A DNA stretch of 64,000 nucleotides. It comes from Bradyrhizobium sp. in8p8. Lineage in GTDB: Bacteria; Pseudomonadota; Alphaproteobacteria; Rhizobiales; Xanthobacteraceae. A program made the translations under genes and the position numbers. Below are positions 45,029-53,761 of this stretch, piece by piece (position 1 is the first letter of the stretch; each line of letters starts with the position of its first letter). A model generated the notes under the pieces. That model saw only the letters and a list, made by a program, of their open reading frames with translations, ran no database searches and was not told the DNA's origin. The stretch is taken from positions 124,001 to 188,000 of the forward strand of contig NZ_AUGD01000010.1 of NCBI RefSeq assembly GCF_000426845.1, written 5' to 3'.

Positions 45029-46180
45029 TCAGGCCACCTCGGCGAGGGCCGGCGCCTCATAGGTCTTGAAGTGGTCGATGATAACCTTGGCTATGGCGAC
45101 CAGCGGCAGGGCCAGCGCCAGGCCCCAGATTCCGAACACGACGCCGAGCAGGATCTGGAACGCGAATAGCGTGGCCGGCGGGATATCGAGCGCCTGCCGC
45201 TGCATGATCGGCGTCAGCAGGTAGCTCTCCATGGCATGCACGCCCATGAAGAGGAGAAAGGCCGACAAGGCGGGGATCCAGCCCGAGGCAAGGCTTGCCA
45301 GCACCACGATGACGCCGGCGATGATGGCTCCGACGGTGGGTATGAAGGCGAGCAGGCCCGCCTGGATTCCCAGGATGAACGCGCCGGGAATGCCGATGAT
45401 GGCAAGCCCGATCCAGGTCACGACACCGACCGCTATCATGACGATGAACTGCGCGGTCAGCCAGCGCTCCAGCGTCTCCGCTATGCGGTCGATGACGAGG
45501 GCGACACGCGTGCGGTGCCTCGCCGGCGCCAGGAACAGCAGGCCATCGTGATAGACGCGGGGCTGGGCCGCGAAGGCAAGGCCGAGAAACAGCACGATGA
45601 AGACGTTGCCCACGCCGTGAATGGTGCCGAGCAGCAGCTTGAAGGTCTGGCTCACGATCGCGCCGCCGCCGGAAGCCAGCGCGCCGGCACTGGGCAGGGG
45701 AGCGCGCGAGGGAGCCGCTGGCGCGGCGGTCGCCTCCGACGAAGTCGTGGCCGAGGCATCCGAGGTGGCATTGCCGAAATCGAAGAAGCTGGTGTCGATG
45801 CCGTGGGTCTCGAGGAAGGACCTCACATTCGCGATCTGCGACTTGATGGTCTTGCTCAGCAGCGAGGCCTGCTCGGCGATGGTCGCGCCGCCGAGATAGG
45901 CGATGCCGGCAAGCACCAAGGCGAGCGCGACACAGACGATCGCAAGCCGGACGGTGTGGGGCAGGCGAACCCGGCGGCCGAGCGCATTGACCAGCGCGTT
46001 GAGGCCGAGGCCGAGCAGCATGCCGGTGAAGATCAGGAGCAGGGTGGCCGCGAAATACCAGCTGAAAGCGAGCAGCGCCGTGAAAAGCACGACGCCGATG
46101 CCTCCGACCGCAATCGCCCAAGCCTGATCTCGGGCGAGGTCACTGCGGGTCGGGGGGCGTTCATCTCTGAGAATCGTCAC
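45029..46180 (-). CDS. AI-2E family (PerM/YdiK-type) membrane protein
   Basis: The GTG start at 46180 has AAAGGA about 8 bases upstream and gives 383 aa; an ATG at 46225 is also in frame. About eight membrane segments surround a cytoplasmic/periplasmic loop rich in Ala, Ser and Thr (about 130-190). The conserved region GLAIIGIPGAFILGIQAGLLAFIPTVGAIIAG and YLLTPIMQRQALDIPPATLF is the family signature. Members include TqsA and transporters of other small molecules; a substrate cannot be assigned here. Confidence 0.85.
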   Translation of the reverse strand: MTILRDERPPTRSDLARDQAWAIAVGGIGVVLFTALLAFSWYFAATLLLIFTGMLLGLGLNALVNALGRRVRLPHTVRLAIVCVALALVLAGIAYLGGATIAEQASLLSKTIKSQIANVRSFLETHGIDTSFFDFGNATSDASATTSSEATAAPAAPSRAPLPSAGALASGGGAIVSQTFKLLLGTIHGVGNVFIVLFLGLAFAAQPRVYHDGLLFLAPARHRTRVALVIDRIAETLERWLTAQFIVMIAVGVVTWIGLAIIGIPGAFILGIQAGLLAFIPTVGAIIAGVIVVLASLASGWIPALSAFLLFMGVHAMESYLLTPIMQRQALDIPPATLFAFQILLGVVFGIWGLALALPLVAIAKVIIDHFKTYEAPALAEVA

Positions 46181-46313
46181 GTCGTGTCCTTTCGCGCAGG
46201 CCTGCGTCCGGCACTCTTTCGACAAACGCGCTTCCGATCAAGAGCGGCAACAGGCCGGTTTGACGCTGCCGCGCGAACGGTGCAGAGCGGTAAGGTTGAA
46301 AGGATGCGAGCGC

Positions 46314-47018
46314 TTGGGTTTCATCAGCAAATGGGCAGGTCTGCTCGGGCTTCTGGCTTTGCTCGTCGGCGGCGACCAGATCCGGATCAACCGGCCGGAC
46401 CACAAGTTTCGCCTGACGGTCGAAGTGACGACGCCAGACGGGATCAAGACCGGGTCGGGCATTCTCGCCGTCGTGCCCGATCGCAACTACAACCGCAGCG
46501 GCCGCACCACGACGCGCGGTGAGGCTGTGTTCGTCGACCTCGGCCAAGGCAAGAACCTCGTGGCATTGCTGGCGCACCAGCAAGGCGCCAAGCTTGATCT
46601 CGACGACATCAACTATTTGGCGCTCCGCGCCTACGGTGCCGCACGCGGCAGCCGCGTGTCGTTCAAGGACATGAGCCGGCAGACCGGAATCGTCCCGGTA
46701 CAGGGGGAGTTGATCCCCGTGCTCGTGAGCTTCGGTGATCTCAAGGACCCTGCGAGCGCGCGCCTCGTCGATGGCCGCCACGCAGAGGCAGTCCTGGGCG
46801 ATGGCTACGCGATCCGCGGTTTCACCGCCGAGGTCGTGCCCAATGGGTTCTGGCCGATCGACATCGGTGGTGCTCTCGGAGAGCCCGTGACACGCGGACT
46901 TCACGCGAAATTGCCCTGGTTGGCCGTGCCGGATGCCCCTGCGGCGGTCGCCCTGCAGGCTGCTGGGTTGCCGGCGATGGAGCCGAGCGTAGCCCGGGAG
47001 GCCTTTGCGCGAAAATAG
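46314..47018 (+). CDS. hypothetical protein with N-terminal membrane anchor, 234 aa
   Basis: Start inferred as TTG at 46314 with AAAGGA about 10 bases upstream, giving an N-terminal hydrophobic segment GLLGLLALLVGG before a soluble domain beginning KFRLTVEVTTPDGIKTGSG. The soluble part resembles a beta-rich secreted domain (VVPDRNYNRSGRTTTRGEAVFVDLG, IVPVQGELIPVLVSFGDLKDP). I do not recognise the family. TTG at 46260 is an alternative start. It is followed after about 90 bases by the glutamine-amidotransferase-type gene. Confidence 0.6.
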   Translation: MGFISKWAGLLGLLALLVGGDQIRINRPDHKFRLTVEVTTPDGIKTGSGILAVVPDRNYNRSGRTTTRGEAVFVDLGQGKNLVALLAHQQGAKLDLDDINYLALRAYGAARGSRVSFKDMSRQTGIVPVQGELIPVLVSFGDLKDPASARLVDGRHAEAVLGDGYAIRGFTAEVVPNGFWPIDIGGALGEPVTRGLHAKLPWLAVPDAPAAVALQAAGLPAMEPSVAREAFARK

Positions 47019-47108
47019 CATTGCCGTCCCGCGATCCCCTCTGTTGAATTTGTTCCGTGCGAGGGGCATGTTTTCAGAATCTTCTTACCCGGAGGCTCAG
47101 AACGACAG

Positions 47109-47882
47109 ATGAGAAAGCCGGTCGTCGGCGTGATCGGGAATGCCCATCGCGTCGAAAATCGATTTCAGGTCCAGATGGTCGGCGAGCGAAACCTGCGCGC
47201 TGTTGCCGAAGTCTCCGGCGGCTTGCCGCTGATGTTCGCTGGCTCCCCTGATATCACCGATATCCCGGCGCTGCTCGACACCGTGGACGGCATCATCCTG
47301 ACCGGGGCCCGGGCCAACGTGCATCCGACCCGTTTCAACGTCGACCCCTGCGAGAAGCACGAGCCCTACGACATCCACCGGGACGAGGTGGCGCTGGCGC
47401 TCTCGGTTGCCTGTGTCGCCCGCAGCATCCCCCTGTTCGGCATCTGCCGTGGCCTGCAGGAGATGAACGTCGCCTTCGGCGGCTCGCTGCATCCCGAGAT
47501 TCGCGAGATACCGGGCCGCATGAACCACCGCATGCCCAGGCTCGAGAACGGCGAGATTCATCCCGATCCGACCGTGGTGTTCGCCGACCGCCATGACGTC
47601 GACCTCACGCCAGCCGGCGCGTTCGCCAAAATTCTCGGCTGTGAGAAGATCCGGGTCAATTCGCTGCATGGCCAGGGCATCCTGGAGCCCGGCAAACGCG
47701 TGCTGATCGAGGGCATCGCCGAGGACGGCACCATCGAGGCGATCCGCATCGCCGAAGCTCCGACCTTTGCGCTCGGCGTGCAATGGCATGCGGAATACGA
47801 TCCGCAGCACAATCCGGTCAACCGCAAGCTGTTCGAGGCCTTCGGCGAGGCGCTGGTCGCGCGGCAGAAGGCGGCGGCGTAG
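47109..47882 (+). CDS. gamma-glutamyl-gamma-aminobutyrate hydrolase (PuuD-like, class I GATase)
   Basis: Hydrolyses gamma-glutamyl conjugates in the putrescine/GABA pathway in related proteins. The 257 residues contain DGIILTGARANVHPTRF, the nucleophile C113 in FGICRGLQEMNVAFGG, and H227/E229 in GVQWHAEYDP, the class I amidotransferase triad. No puu genes adjoin, so the physiological substrate remains open. Start with GGAGG close by (CCCGGAGGCTCAG). Confidence 0.9.
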   Translation: MRKPVVGVIGNAHRVENRFQVQMVGERNLRAVAEVSGGLPLMFAGSPDITDIPALLDTVDGIILTGARANVHPTRFNVDPCEKHEPYDIHRDEVALALSVACVARSIPLFGICRGLQEMNVAFGGSLHPEIREIPGRMNHRMPRLENGEIHPDPTVVFADRHDVDLTPAGAFAKILGCEKIRVNSLHGQGILEPGKRVLIEGIAEDGTIEAIRIAEAPTFALGVQWHAEYDPQHNPVNRKLFEAFGEALVARQKAAA

Positions 47883-48203
47883 AGCAGCTCGCGAGTGGGG
47901 CAGCTCTTGCCGCGCCATCACTGCAGGAGCTCTTGCGGCGAACTCCTCTAAGCTTGGGCCGAGGAGATGGACTGTATCGGCTCTCCGTTCGCACGATCAC
48001 CATTCGCTTCGGCGAACTTCCGCGGAATAAACCAATCAGTAGGATTTGGTCCGTGCTGCTTTTTACGGCTCTGATTTGTTCTTTGAGAACAAAGTGGAGT
48101 CGGACGGAGAACGAAAGCTGGTGGATGGAGGGCAAGGGTCTGCACCGGTCGCGCACGGCATGCAGCTGACACGAGTTCATCGGTGGCGTGACGGCGTTCG
48201 ACT
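47883..48203. other. intergenic region before the glnA terminator
   Basis: Between the amidotransferase gene and the glnA terminator there is no supported reading frame. It contains a TTGTTCTTTGAGAACAA dyad (about 48077-48093) and AT-richer sequence than its flanks, so a small RNA or an operator is possible, but nothing is recognised. Confidence 0.4.
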
Positions 48204-48240
48204 CAAAACGAAAAGGCGCCTCCTCGCGGAAGCGCCTTTT
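48204..48240 (-). terminator. intrinsic terminator of glnA
   Basis: On the minus strand, AAAAGGCGC (48240-48232) pairs with GCGCCTTTT (48219-48211) and is followed by T-rich CGTTTT. It lies about 26 bases after the glnA stop. Confidence 0.75.
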
Positions 48241-48265
48241 GCTTGTCGGATGAAGTTCGGGCCGA

Positions 48266-49675
48266 TCAGCCCGAATAGTACATCTCGAACTCGACCGGAT
48301 GCGGGGTCATCTCGAAGCGCGCGACTTCGGTCATCTTCAGCTCGATATAGGCGTCGATGAAGTCGTCGTCGAACACGCCGCCAGCCTTGAGGAAGCCGCG
48401 GTCCTTGTCGAGATTCTCCAGCGCCTCGCGGAGCGAGCCGCAGACGGTCGGGATCTGCTTCAGCTCTTCCTTCGGCAGGTCGTAGAGGTCCTTGTCCATC
48501 GCCGGACCCGGATCGATCTTGTTCTTGATGCCGTCGAGGCCGGCCATCAGCATCGCGGCGAAGCCGAGATAGGGGTTGGCCATCGGATCGGGGAAGCGCA
48601 CCTCCACGCGCTTGGCCTTCGGCGAAGCGGTGTAGGGGATGCGGCAGGAGGCCGAGCGGTTGCGCGCGGAATAGGCGAGCAGCACGGGGGCCTCATAGCC
48701 CGGGACCAGACGCTTGTAGGAGTTGGTCGAGGGGTTGGTGAAGGCGTTGATTGCCTTGGCGTGCTTGATGATGCCGCCGATGTAGTGGAGGCAGGTCTCC
48801 GACAGGTCCGCATATTTGTTGCCGGCGAACACCGGCTTGCCGTCCTTCCAGATCGACTGGTGCACGTGCATGCCCGAGCCGTTGTCGCCATAGATCGGCT
48901 TCGGCATGAAGGTGGCGGTCTTGCCGTAGATATGCGCGACCTGGTGGATGCAGTACTTGTAGATCTGCATGTGGTCGGCCATCAGAGTCAGCGTGTCGAA
49001 CTTCATGCCGAGTTCGTGCTGGGCGGAAGCGACCTCGTGGTGATGCTTCTCGACCTTGACGCCCATCTTGGCCATGGCGCCGAGCATCTCCGAGCGCATG
49101 TCCTGCACCGAGTCCTGCGGCGGAACCGGGAAATAGCCGCCCTTGGTGCGGATGCGGTGACCGAGATTGCCGCCTTCATATTCGGTATCGGAATTGGTCG
49201 GCAGTTCCGAGGAGTCGAGCCGGAAACCGGTCTTGTACGGGTCGGCCGAATAGCGCACGTCGTCGAACACGAAGAACTCGGCTTCGGGGCCGACGAACAC
49301 GCTGTCGCCCACACCCATCGACTTCACCATGGCTTCCGCCTTCTTGGCGATGCCGCGGGGGTCGCGGTTATAGGGCTCGCCGGTGGTCGGCTCGAGCACG
49401 TCGCAAGTGATGACCATGGTGGTCTCGGCGAAGAACGGATCGATCGTCGCGGTCACCGGATCGGGCATCAGGCACATGTCGGATTCGTTGATCGCCTTCC
49501 AGCCAGCAATCGAGGAGCCGTCGAACATCGTGCCTTCGGCGAAGATGTCTTCATCGATCATGCTGACGTCGAACGTGACGTGCTGCCACTTGCCGCGCGG
49601 ATCAGTGAAGCGCAGGTCGACGTACTTGACGTCGTTGTCCTTGATCGATTTCAGGACGTCTTTGGCGGTCTTCAT
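48266..49675 (-). CDS. glnA: glutamine synthetase, type I
   Basis: ATP-dependent assimilation of ammonia into glutamine; dodecameric GSI. The Met at 49675 (469 aa, standard length) is preceded by AGGGGT; longer in-frame extension upstream is atypical. Signatures are FDGSSIAGW, GPEAEFFVFD, and the adenylylation site Y398 in DLYDLPKEE, so it is expected to be modified by GlnE under PII control. The glnB gene lies 152 bases upstream in the same orientation, separated by a weak hairpin (49767-49784), so glnA may be read from the glnB promoter, its own promoter, or both. Confidence 0.97.
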   Translation of the reverse strand: MKTAKDVLKSIKDNDVKYVDLRFTDPRGKWQHVTFDVSMIDEDIFAEGTMFDGSSIAGWKAINESDMCLMPDPVTATIDPFFAETTMVITCDVLEPTTGEPYNRDPRGIAKKAEAMVKSMGVGDSVFVGPEAEFFVFDDVRYSADPYKTGFRLDSSELPTNSDTEYEGGNLGHRIRTKGGYFPVPPQDSVQDMRSEMLGAMAKMGVKVEKHHHEVASAQHELGMKFDTLTLMADHMQIYKYCIHQVAHIYGKTATFMPKPIYGDNGSGMHVHQSIWKDGKPVFAGNKYADLSETCLHYIGGIIKHAKAINAFTNPSTNSYKRLVPGYEAPVLLAYSARNRSASCRIPYTASPKAKRVEVRFPDPMANPYLGFAAMLMAGLDGIKNKIDPGPAMDKDLYDLPKEELKQIPTVCGSLREALENLDKDRGFLKAGGVFDDDFIDAYIELKMTEVARFEMTPHPVEFEMYYSG

Positions 49676-49827
49676 GCATACCCCTTTTGGCTCTGCGGAT
49701 CGGTTTCCAGATGAGCGAAAATTTCTCTCGCTTGGGCGAGTTTTGCGCGACCGCACAAATGAAATCAGGCCGCCGAGGCAGCCTTATCTCTTGTCGGAGT
49801 GTCGCAAAATGCGGGATAGCACCCGGC

Positions 49828-50166
49828 TCAGATAGCGTCCAGCCCGGATTCGCCGGTCCGGATACGGATCGCCTCTTCGATGTTGGACACGAAGATCTTG
49901 CCGTCACCGATGCGGCCGGTCTGCGCCGCGCGGCGGATCGCGTCGATGGCGCGCTCGACCAGATCGTCGCCGATCACGATCTCGATTTTTACCTTCGGCA
50001 GGAAGTCGACGATGTATTCTGCGCCGCGGTAGAGTTCGGCGTGGCCCTTCTGCCGGCCAAAGCCTTTGGCCTCGGTGACGGTGATGCCCTGAAGGCCGAC
50101 TTCCTGAAGCGCTTCCTTCACCTCGTCGAGCTTGAATGGCTTGATGATGGCTTCGATTTTCTTCAC
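49828..50166 (-). CDS. glnB: nitrogen regulatory protein P-II
   Basis: Trimeric signal protein sensing 2-oxoglutarate, ATP/ADP and uridylylation. The GTG start at 50166 gives exactly 112 residues, the canonical PII length, with GGGAG about 7 bases upstream; an in-frame start 18 codons earlier would add an atypical extension. Y51 in GHAELYRGAEYIVDF is the uridylylation tyrosine on the T-loop, and KGFGRQKGH precedes it. Adjacent to glnA, which it regulates through GlnE and NtrB/NtrC in the family. A sigma-54-type promoter lies upstream. Confidence 0.96.
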   Translation of the reverse strand: MKKIEAIIKPFKLDEVKEALQEVGLQGITVTEAKGFGRQKGHAELYRGAEYIVDFLPKVKIEIVIGDDLVERAIDAIRRAAQTGRIGDGKIFVSNIEEAIRIRTGESGLDAI

Positions 50167-50544
50167 TGCGCGACTCCCGGCCTCTCGATCAAATAGCAAC
50201 GTCTTCGTCAGGACGCGCATTTCTCAACGCACGATCTTGTCTTCTCTATGCCGGCATCCCTGACCAGTCCGGCGACAGCGACCGGCCACACCCTGTAAGA
50301 TCCCAATGGTGCGACCGACCGAGCGGCTTCCTCGAAAGCAGGGTCTATGCCAAGTTGCAAATGCCCAGATTATGAGAACGTTATCAGCCTTTTAACGTGC
50401 ATCCCTGGTAGTGGTGCCGATTTGCACAAAATACCGAAGACTACGAAATAGGCAAACGGTTCAATATATGTGCAGTTTGATGTTCTTGTGGCGGGGCCGG
50501 CATAGAAGATGCCTGTTGAAGAGGCGTTTGTACTAGGAAGTGGC
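50167..50544. other. 378-base divergent region between glnB and nnrD-type gene
   Basis: Holds the sigma-54-type promoter of glnB at 50335-50353 (minus strand), a GTGC-N6-GCAC dyad at 50414-50427 that could contribute to an NtrC-type site, and AT-rich sequence around 50360-50500. No gene is supported. Confidence 0.5.
50335..50353 (-). promoter_or_regulatory. sigma-54 promoter of glnB
   Basis: On the minus strand the sequence TTGGCATAGACCCTGCTTT has GG (-24) and GC (-12) separated by exactly ten bases and matches TGGCAC-N5-TTGC at most positions. It lies about 170 bases upstream of the glnB start. In Bradyrhizobium japonicum, glnB is known to be transcribed from tandem promoters under NtrC control, consistent with this site. 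Confidence 0.7.
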
Positions 50545-52044
50545 ATGGAAGTTCTGACCAACGCTGAGATGCAGCGCGCCGACCAGCTCGCCATTGCGGC
50601 CGGCACGCCCGGTTTCGAGCTGATGCTGAGCGCGGGGCAGGCGGTCGCGGAGGCCGCCCATGCGCTGGTGGAGGAGGGGCCGATCCTCATCGTGGCCGGC
50701 CCCGGCAACAACGGCGGCGACGGGTTCGTGGCAGCCGCCGAGCTCGCCGCTCAGGGGCGCGAAGTCTCGGTGATCTCGATGAGCGAGCGTGACCAGCTCC
50801 AGGGCGATGCGGCGTCCGCAGCGCGCGGCTGGAAGCACCCGGTGCTACCGTTCAATCCGCAGGCGATCGGAAGGCCGGCGCTGATCGTCGATGCGTTGTT
50901 CGGCGCTGGCCTCAGCCGTCCCGTCGAAGGCGAGGCGCGTGCGATGATCGAGGCGATCAACGCCAACGGCGCCCCGGTGCTCGCCGTGGATCTGCCGAGC
51001 GGCATCAACGGCACCAGCGCAGCCGTGATGGGCGCGGCAGTGAACGCCACCGAGAGCGTCACCTTCTTTCGCAAGAAGCCTGCGCATCTGCTTCTCCCCG
51101 GCCGGATCCATTGTGGCCGCGTGCGCGTGGCCGAGATCGGCATCGACGCGCAGGTGCTGGATGAGATCGCACCTCAGACCTTCGAGAACGATCCGGATTT
51201 CTGGGGCGCCGCCTTTCCCGTGCCGCGCATCGACGGCCACAAATACGCGCGCGGCCACGTGCTGGCCGTTTCCGGCGATGCGGCCGCGACCGGCGCGGCG
51301 CGGCTTGCCGCGCGCGGGGCACTGCGCGCGGGCGCCGGCCTCGTGACGCTGGCGAGCCCGCGCGATGCACTCGCCATCAATGCGGCCGCGCTGACGGCGG
51401 TGATGGTCCGCGCCGTCGACAGCGCGGTCGAGTTTGGCGAGCTGCTCGGCGACAAGCGTTACAACACCTGTGTCATCGGCCCCGGCGTTGGCATCGGTGA
51501 GCGCACCTGCGACCTCGTTCACACCGCGCTTGGCGCGCAGCGTCACCTGGTGCTCGATGCCGATGCGCTGACGAGCTTTGCAGCGACCCCCGAGCGCCTG
51601 TTCGAATCGATCAAGTCCTCGCAGAACAGTGCGGTGGTGCTGACGCCGCACGAGGGCGAGTTTCCGCGCCTGTTCTCCGATCTCAGCAACAAGCATCCCG
51701 GCCGCTCCAAGCTCGAGCGCGTGCGCGCCGCAGCCGAGCGCTCCGGCGCCGTCGTGCTCCTGAAGGGCCCGGATACCACCATCGCCGCTCCGGACGGTCG
51801 CGCCACCATCGCCGCCAATGCGCCGCCCTGGCTCGCCACGGCCGGCGCCGGCGACGTGCTGTCCGGCATTATCGCAGGGCTCCTGGCGCAGGGCGTGCCT
51901 GCCTTCGAAGCTGCCAGCATCGGCGTCTGGATGCACGGCGCAGCGGCAAGCGAGGCCGGACCGGGCCTGATCGCGGAGGACCTGACCGAGACGCTGCCGG
52001 CCGTGCATCGGCGCATCTATGACGCGCTCGGCATCGAATATTGA
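50545..52044 (+). CDS. nnr: bifunctional NAD(P)H-hydrate repair enzyme (epimerase and dehydratase)
   Basis: Repairs damaged NADHX/NADPHX. The Met at 50545 gives 499 aa. The N-terminal epimerase domain (about 1-210) has AGPGNNGGDGFVAA and LPSGINGTSAAVMG. The C-terminal ADP/ATP-dependent dehydratase domain (about 220-495) has KYARGHVLAVSGDAAATGAARL and the nucleotide loop NAPPWLATAGAGDVLSGIIAG. An in-frame start 12 codons upstream is possible. It is convergent with the multicopper-oxidase-like gene. Confidence 0.93.
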   Translation: MEVLTNAEMQRADQLAIAAGTPGFELMLSAGQAVAEAAHALVEEGPILIVAGPGNNGGDGFVAAAELAAQGREVSVISMSERDQLQGDAASAARGWKHPVLPFNPQAIGRPALIVDALFGAGLSRPVEGEARAMIEAINANGAPVLAVDLPSGINGTSAAVMGAAVNATESVTFFRKKPAHLLLPGRIHCGRVRVAEIGIDAQVLDEIAPQTFENDPDFWGAAFPVPRIDGHKYARGHVLAVSGDAAATGAARLAARGALRAGAGLVTLASPRDALAINAAALTAVMVRAVDSAVEFGELLGDKRYNTCVIGPGVGIGERTCDLVHTALGAQRHLVLDADALTSFAATPERLFESIKSSQNSAVVLTPHEGEFPRLFSDLSNKHPGRSKLERVRAAAERSGAVVLLKGPDTTIAAPDGRATIAANAPPWLATAGAGDVLSGIIAGLLAQGVPAFEAASIGVWMHGAAASEAGPGLIAEDLTETLPAVHRRIYDALGIEY

Positions 52045-52047
52045 GGG

Positions 52048-53352
52048 CTAGTCCACCGCGTACCACCGCACCAGCCGCGGCGCGGACCAGTCAGCCATGA
52101 CGGATTCGATCAGCCATCGTCCGGGGGAGCTTGCGGCGAACGCAATGCGCTGGGTTTGGCCGGGCTCGATCGCGAGCGTGTCGAGCCAGTAAGGCTTCCA
52201 GCCATCGTCAAGCTTGTCGAGCAGGCGGAAGGGGTGGCCGTGCAGGTGGAAGACGGTCGTGATCGGCGCGGGGTTTTTCAGCGCCAGCACGACGGTTCGT
52301 CCGGCCTTGGCGCGGAAGGCGGGGGAAGACTCGGTCGAGAAGCTTGCCGGCCGCGTCCAACCGGCGTCCGCTGCACCGAGCGCGACATCGAACCGCAGGG
52401 ATCCCCGCAGGTCGAGCTTCTCGGGAAGGTCGTTTGAAGGGAGTGGCTGCGGCGGCCCCAGACGCGCGCGCCGGCCCAGGCTGCCGGAGACGGTGAGGCT
52501 ACCGACCCGGCGCGCCTCCTTGCCGTCGTGCAGCAGGAAGGGGGCCGATCTGGCGACATCCACGAAGGCGTCGGCCCGTCCGCCCGCGGCGAGCACCAGA
52601 GCACCATTCCGCGCCGGAAACGGCTCGGCTGGCTGACCGTCGAGGGCCATGACCTGAACCTCATGGCTCTCCAATTTGACCGCTATAACAGAACGTTGCG
52701 AGCCGTTGATGAAGCGCAGCCGGAGCCGCTCGCCGGCCACAGCTGAGAGTTCGAATGAGGATCTGCCATTGACGGTGTAGAGCGATGCGGCATCCTTCGG
52801 ATCCTGGCCCGGCGGAACCGCGGTGCCATCCGGCCGCAGGCGCCATTCCTCGATCAACAGGATCTCGTCACGATCAACGGCAATGGGGCCAGTCTCGCCG
52901 GCGACGATCGCAAGCGACCGTGCCGGCAGCTTCAGGCCGTCCTCGAAGAGGCGGAAGTCGGCTACGAGCGTCCCAGCATTGGGTATTGAAACAGTTGATG
53001 TTTCGGCCGAATTGGGCGCGGCGGGGGTGTGTCCTCGCAGCGAGTCCGATGCGGCCCCGCTGTTGAGGCCGTACCAGACCGGCGCAAGCGGGACAGGAAG
53101 GTCGTTCCGAAACACCAGCTCGCAGCGATCGCCCCGCTTGAGACGGACGTCTCCGAGCTGGCTTGCTGCGGCCAGTTCCCATATCGGTGTCGCCGATTGG
53201 CCGGGCCTGAGGGCCAAGGTTGATGCCCTGGCCTGAAGCGCGAGCCGGCCGGTTACCGGCGGGGTTGCGCCGCCCGCCGCCAAGCCGGCCGCGGATGCTG
53301 CGAGCCCAGCCAGAACCGCACGCCGGTGAGGGTTCGAGAACCGCGTTGTCAT
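52048..53352 (-). CDS. multicopper-oxidase-fold protein without copper sites (FtsP/SufI-like)
   Basis: Exported three-cupredoxin protein, 434 aa, with a twin-arginine-like signal NPHRRAVLAGLAASAAGLAAG at the N-terminus. The four copper-ligand motifs are mostly lost: the usual HWHG reads VWYGL, the WYHPH region reads GTLVADFR, and the C-terminal HCH region reads LIESVMADW. Only HLHGHPF near residue 373 is retained. It therefore should not have laccase activity and resembles the copper-free FtsP/SufI type, a Tat substrate linked to cell-division stability in E. coli. The role here is inference. Confidence 0.8.
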   Translation of the reverse strand: MTTRFSNPHRRAVLAGLAASAAGLAAGGATPPVTGRLALQARASTLALRPGQSATPIWELAAASQLGDVRLKRGDRCELVFRNDLPVPLAPVWYGLNSGAASDSLRGHTPAAPNSAETSTVSIPNAGTLVADFRLFEDGLKLPARSLAIVAGETGPIAVDRDEILLIEEWRLRPDGTAVPPGQDPKDAASLYTVNGRSSFELSAVAGERLRLRFINGSQRSVIAVKLESHEVQVMALDGQPAEPFPARNGALVLAAGGRADAFVDVARSAPFLLHDGKEARRVGSLTVSGSLGRRARLGPPQPLPSNDLPEKLDLRGSLRFDVALGAADAGWTRPASFSTESSPAFRAKAGRTVVLALKNPAPITTVFHLHGHPFRLLDKLDDGWKPYWLDTLAIEPGQTQRIAFAASSPGRWLIESVMADWSAPRLVRWYAVD

Positions 53353-53505
53353 GACCGATCCGGACCACGCCGCGCTGGATAAGTCCAGCCATCATGCCTA
53401 CTTGAAGTGCGCCTCCAACCGGCCATTTTTTTGCTGCGAACAGTCAGGCACATGCTATAAGCCCGGCCGCCCGCGGCATCGCGGCCGGTCTTGATGCAAA
53501 TTAAC

Positions 53506-53590
53506 GCGGGCGTGGCGGAACTGGTAGACGCGCTGGATTTAGGTTCCAGTGACGAAAGTTGTGGGGGTTCGAGTCCCTCCGCCCGCACCA
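53506..53590 (+). tRNA. tRNA-Leu (anticodon UAG)
   Basis: Acceptor GCGGGCG pairs with CGCCCGC, CCA encoded. The anticodon stem CTGGA/TCCAG encloses TTTAGGT, anticodon TAG. The long variable arm (TGACGAAAGTTGTG) is as expected for leucine tRNA. Confidence 0.96.
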
Positions 53591-53761
53591 AGCGCTTATC
53601 GCGTTTGCACGGATTACGAGACCTGCTTTCTGCGGATGATCTTCCGTCGGGAGCCGGTCCGATGAACCACCGGTGGTGAGGCGTTGCCTCGCGCCGGATC
53701 GATTAATGACAGCGTCCCGACGCATGCGTGCCGGGACCGAGCGAAAAGAAGATTGGACGCC

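Noticed and set aside
50410..50425. Plus-strand sigma-54-like element TGGTGCCGATTTGCA
   Set aside because: GG and GC are separated by nine rather than ten bases, so it does not meet the strict spacing; the minus-strand site at 50335-50353 does.
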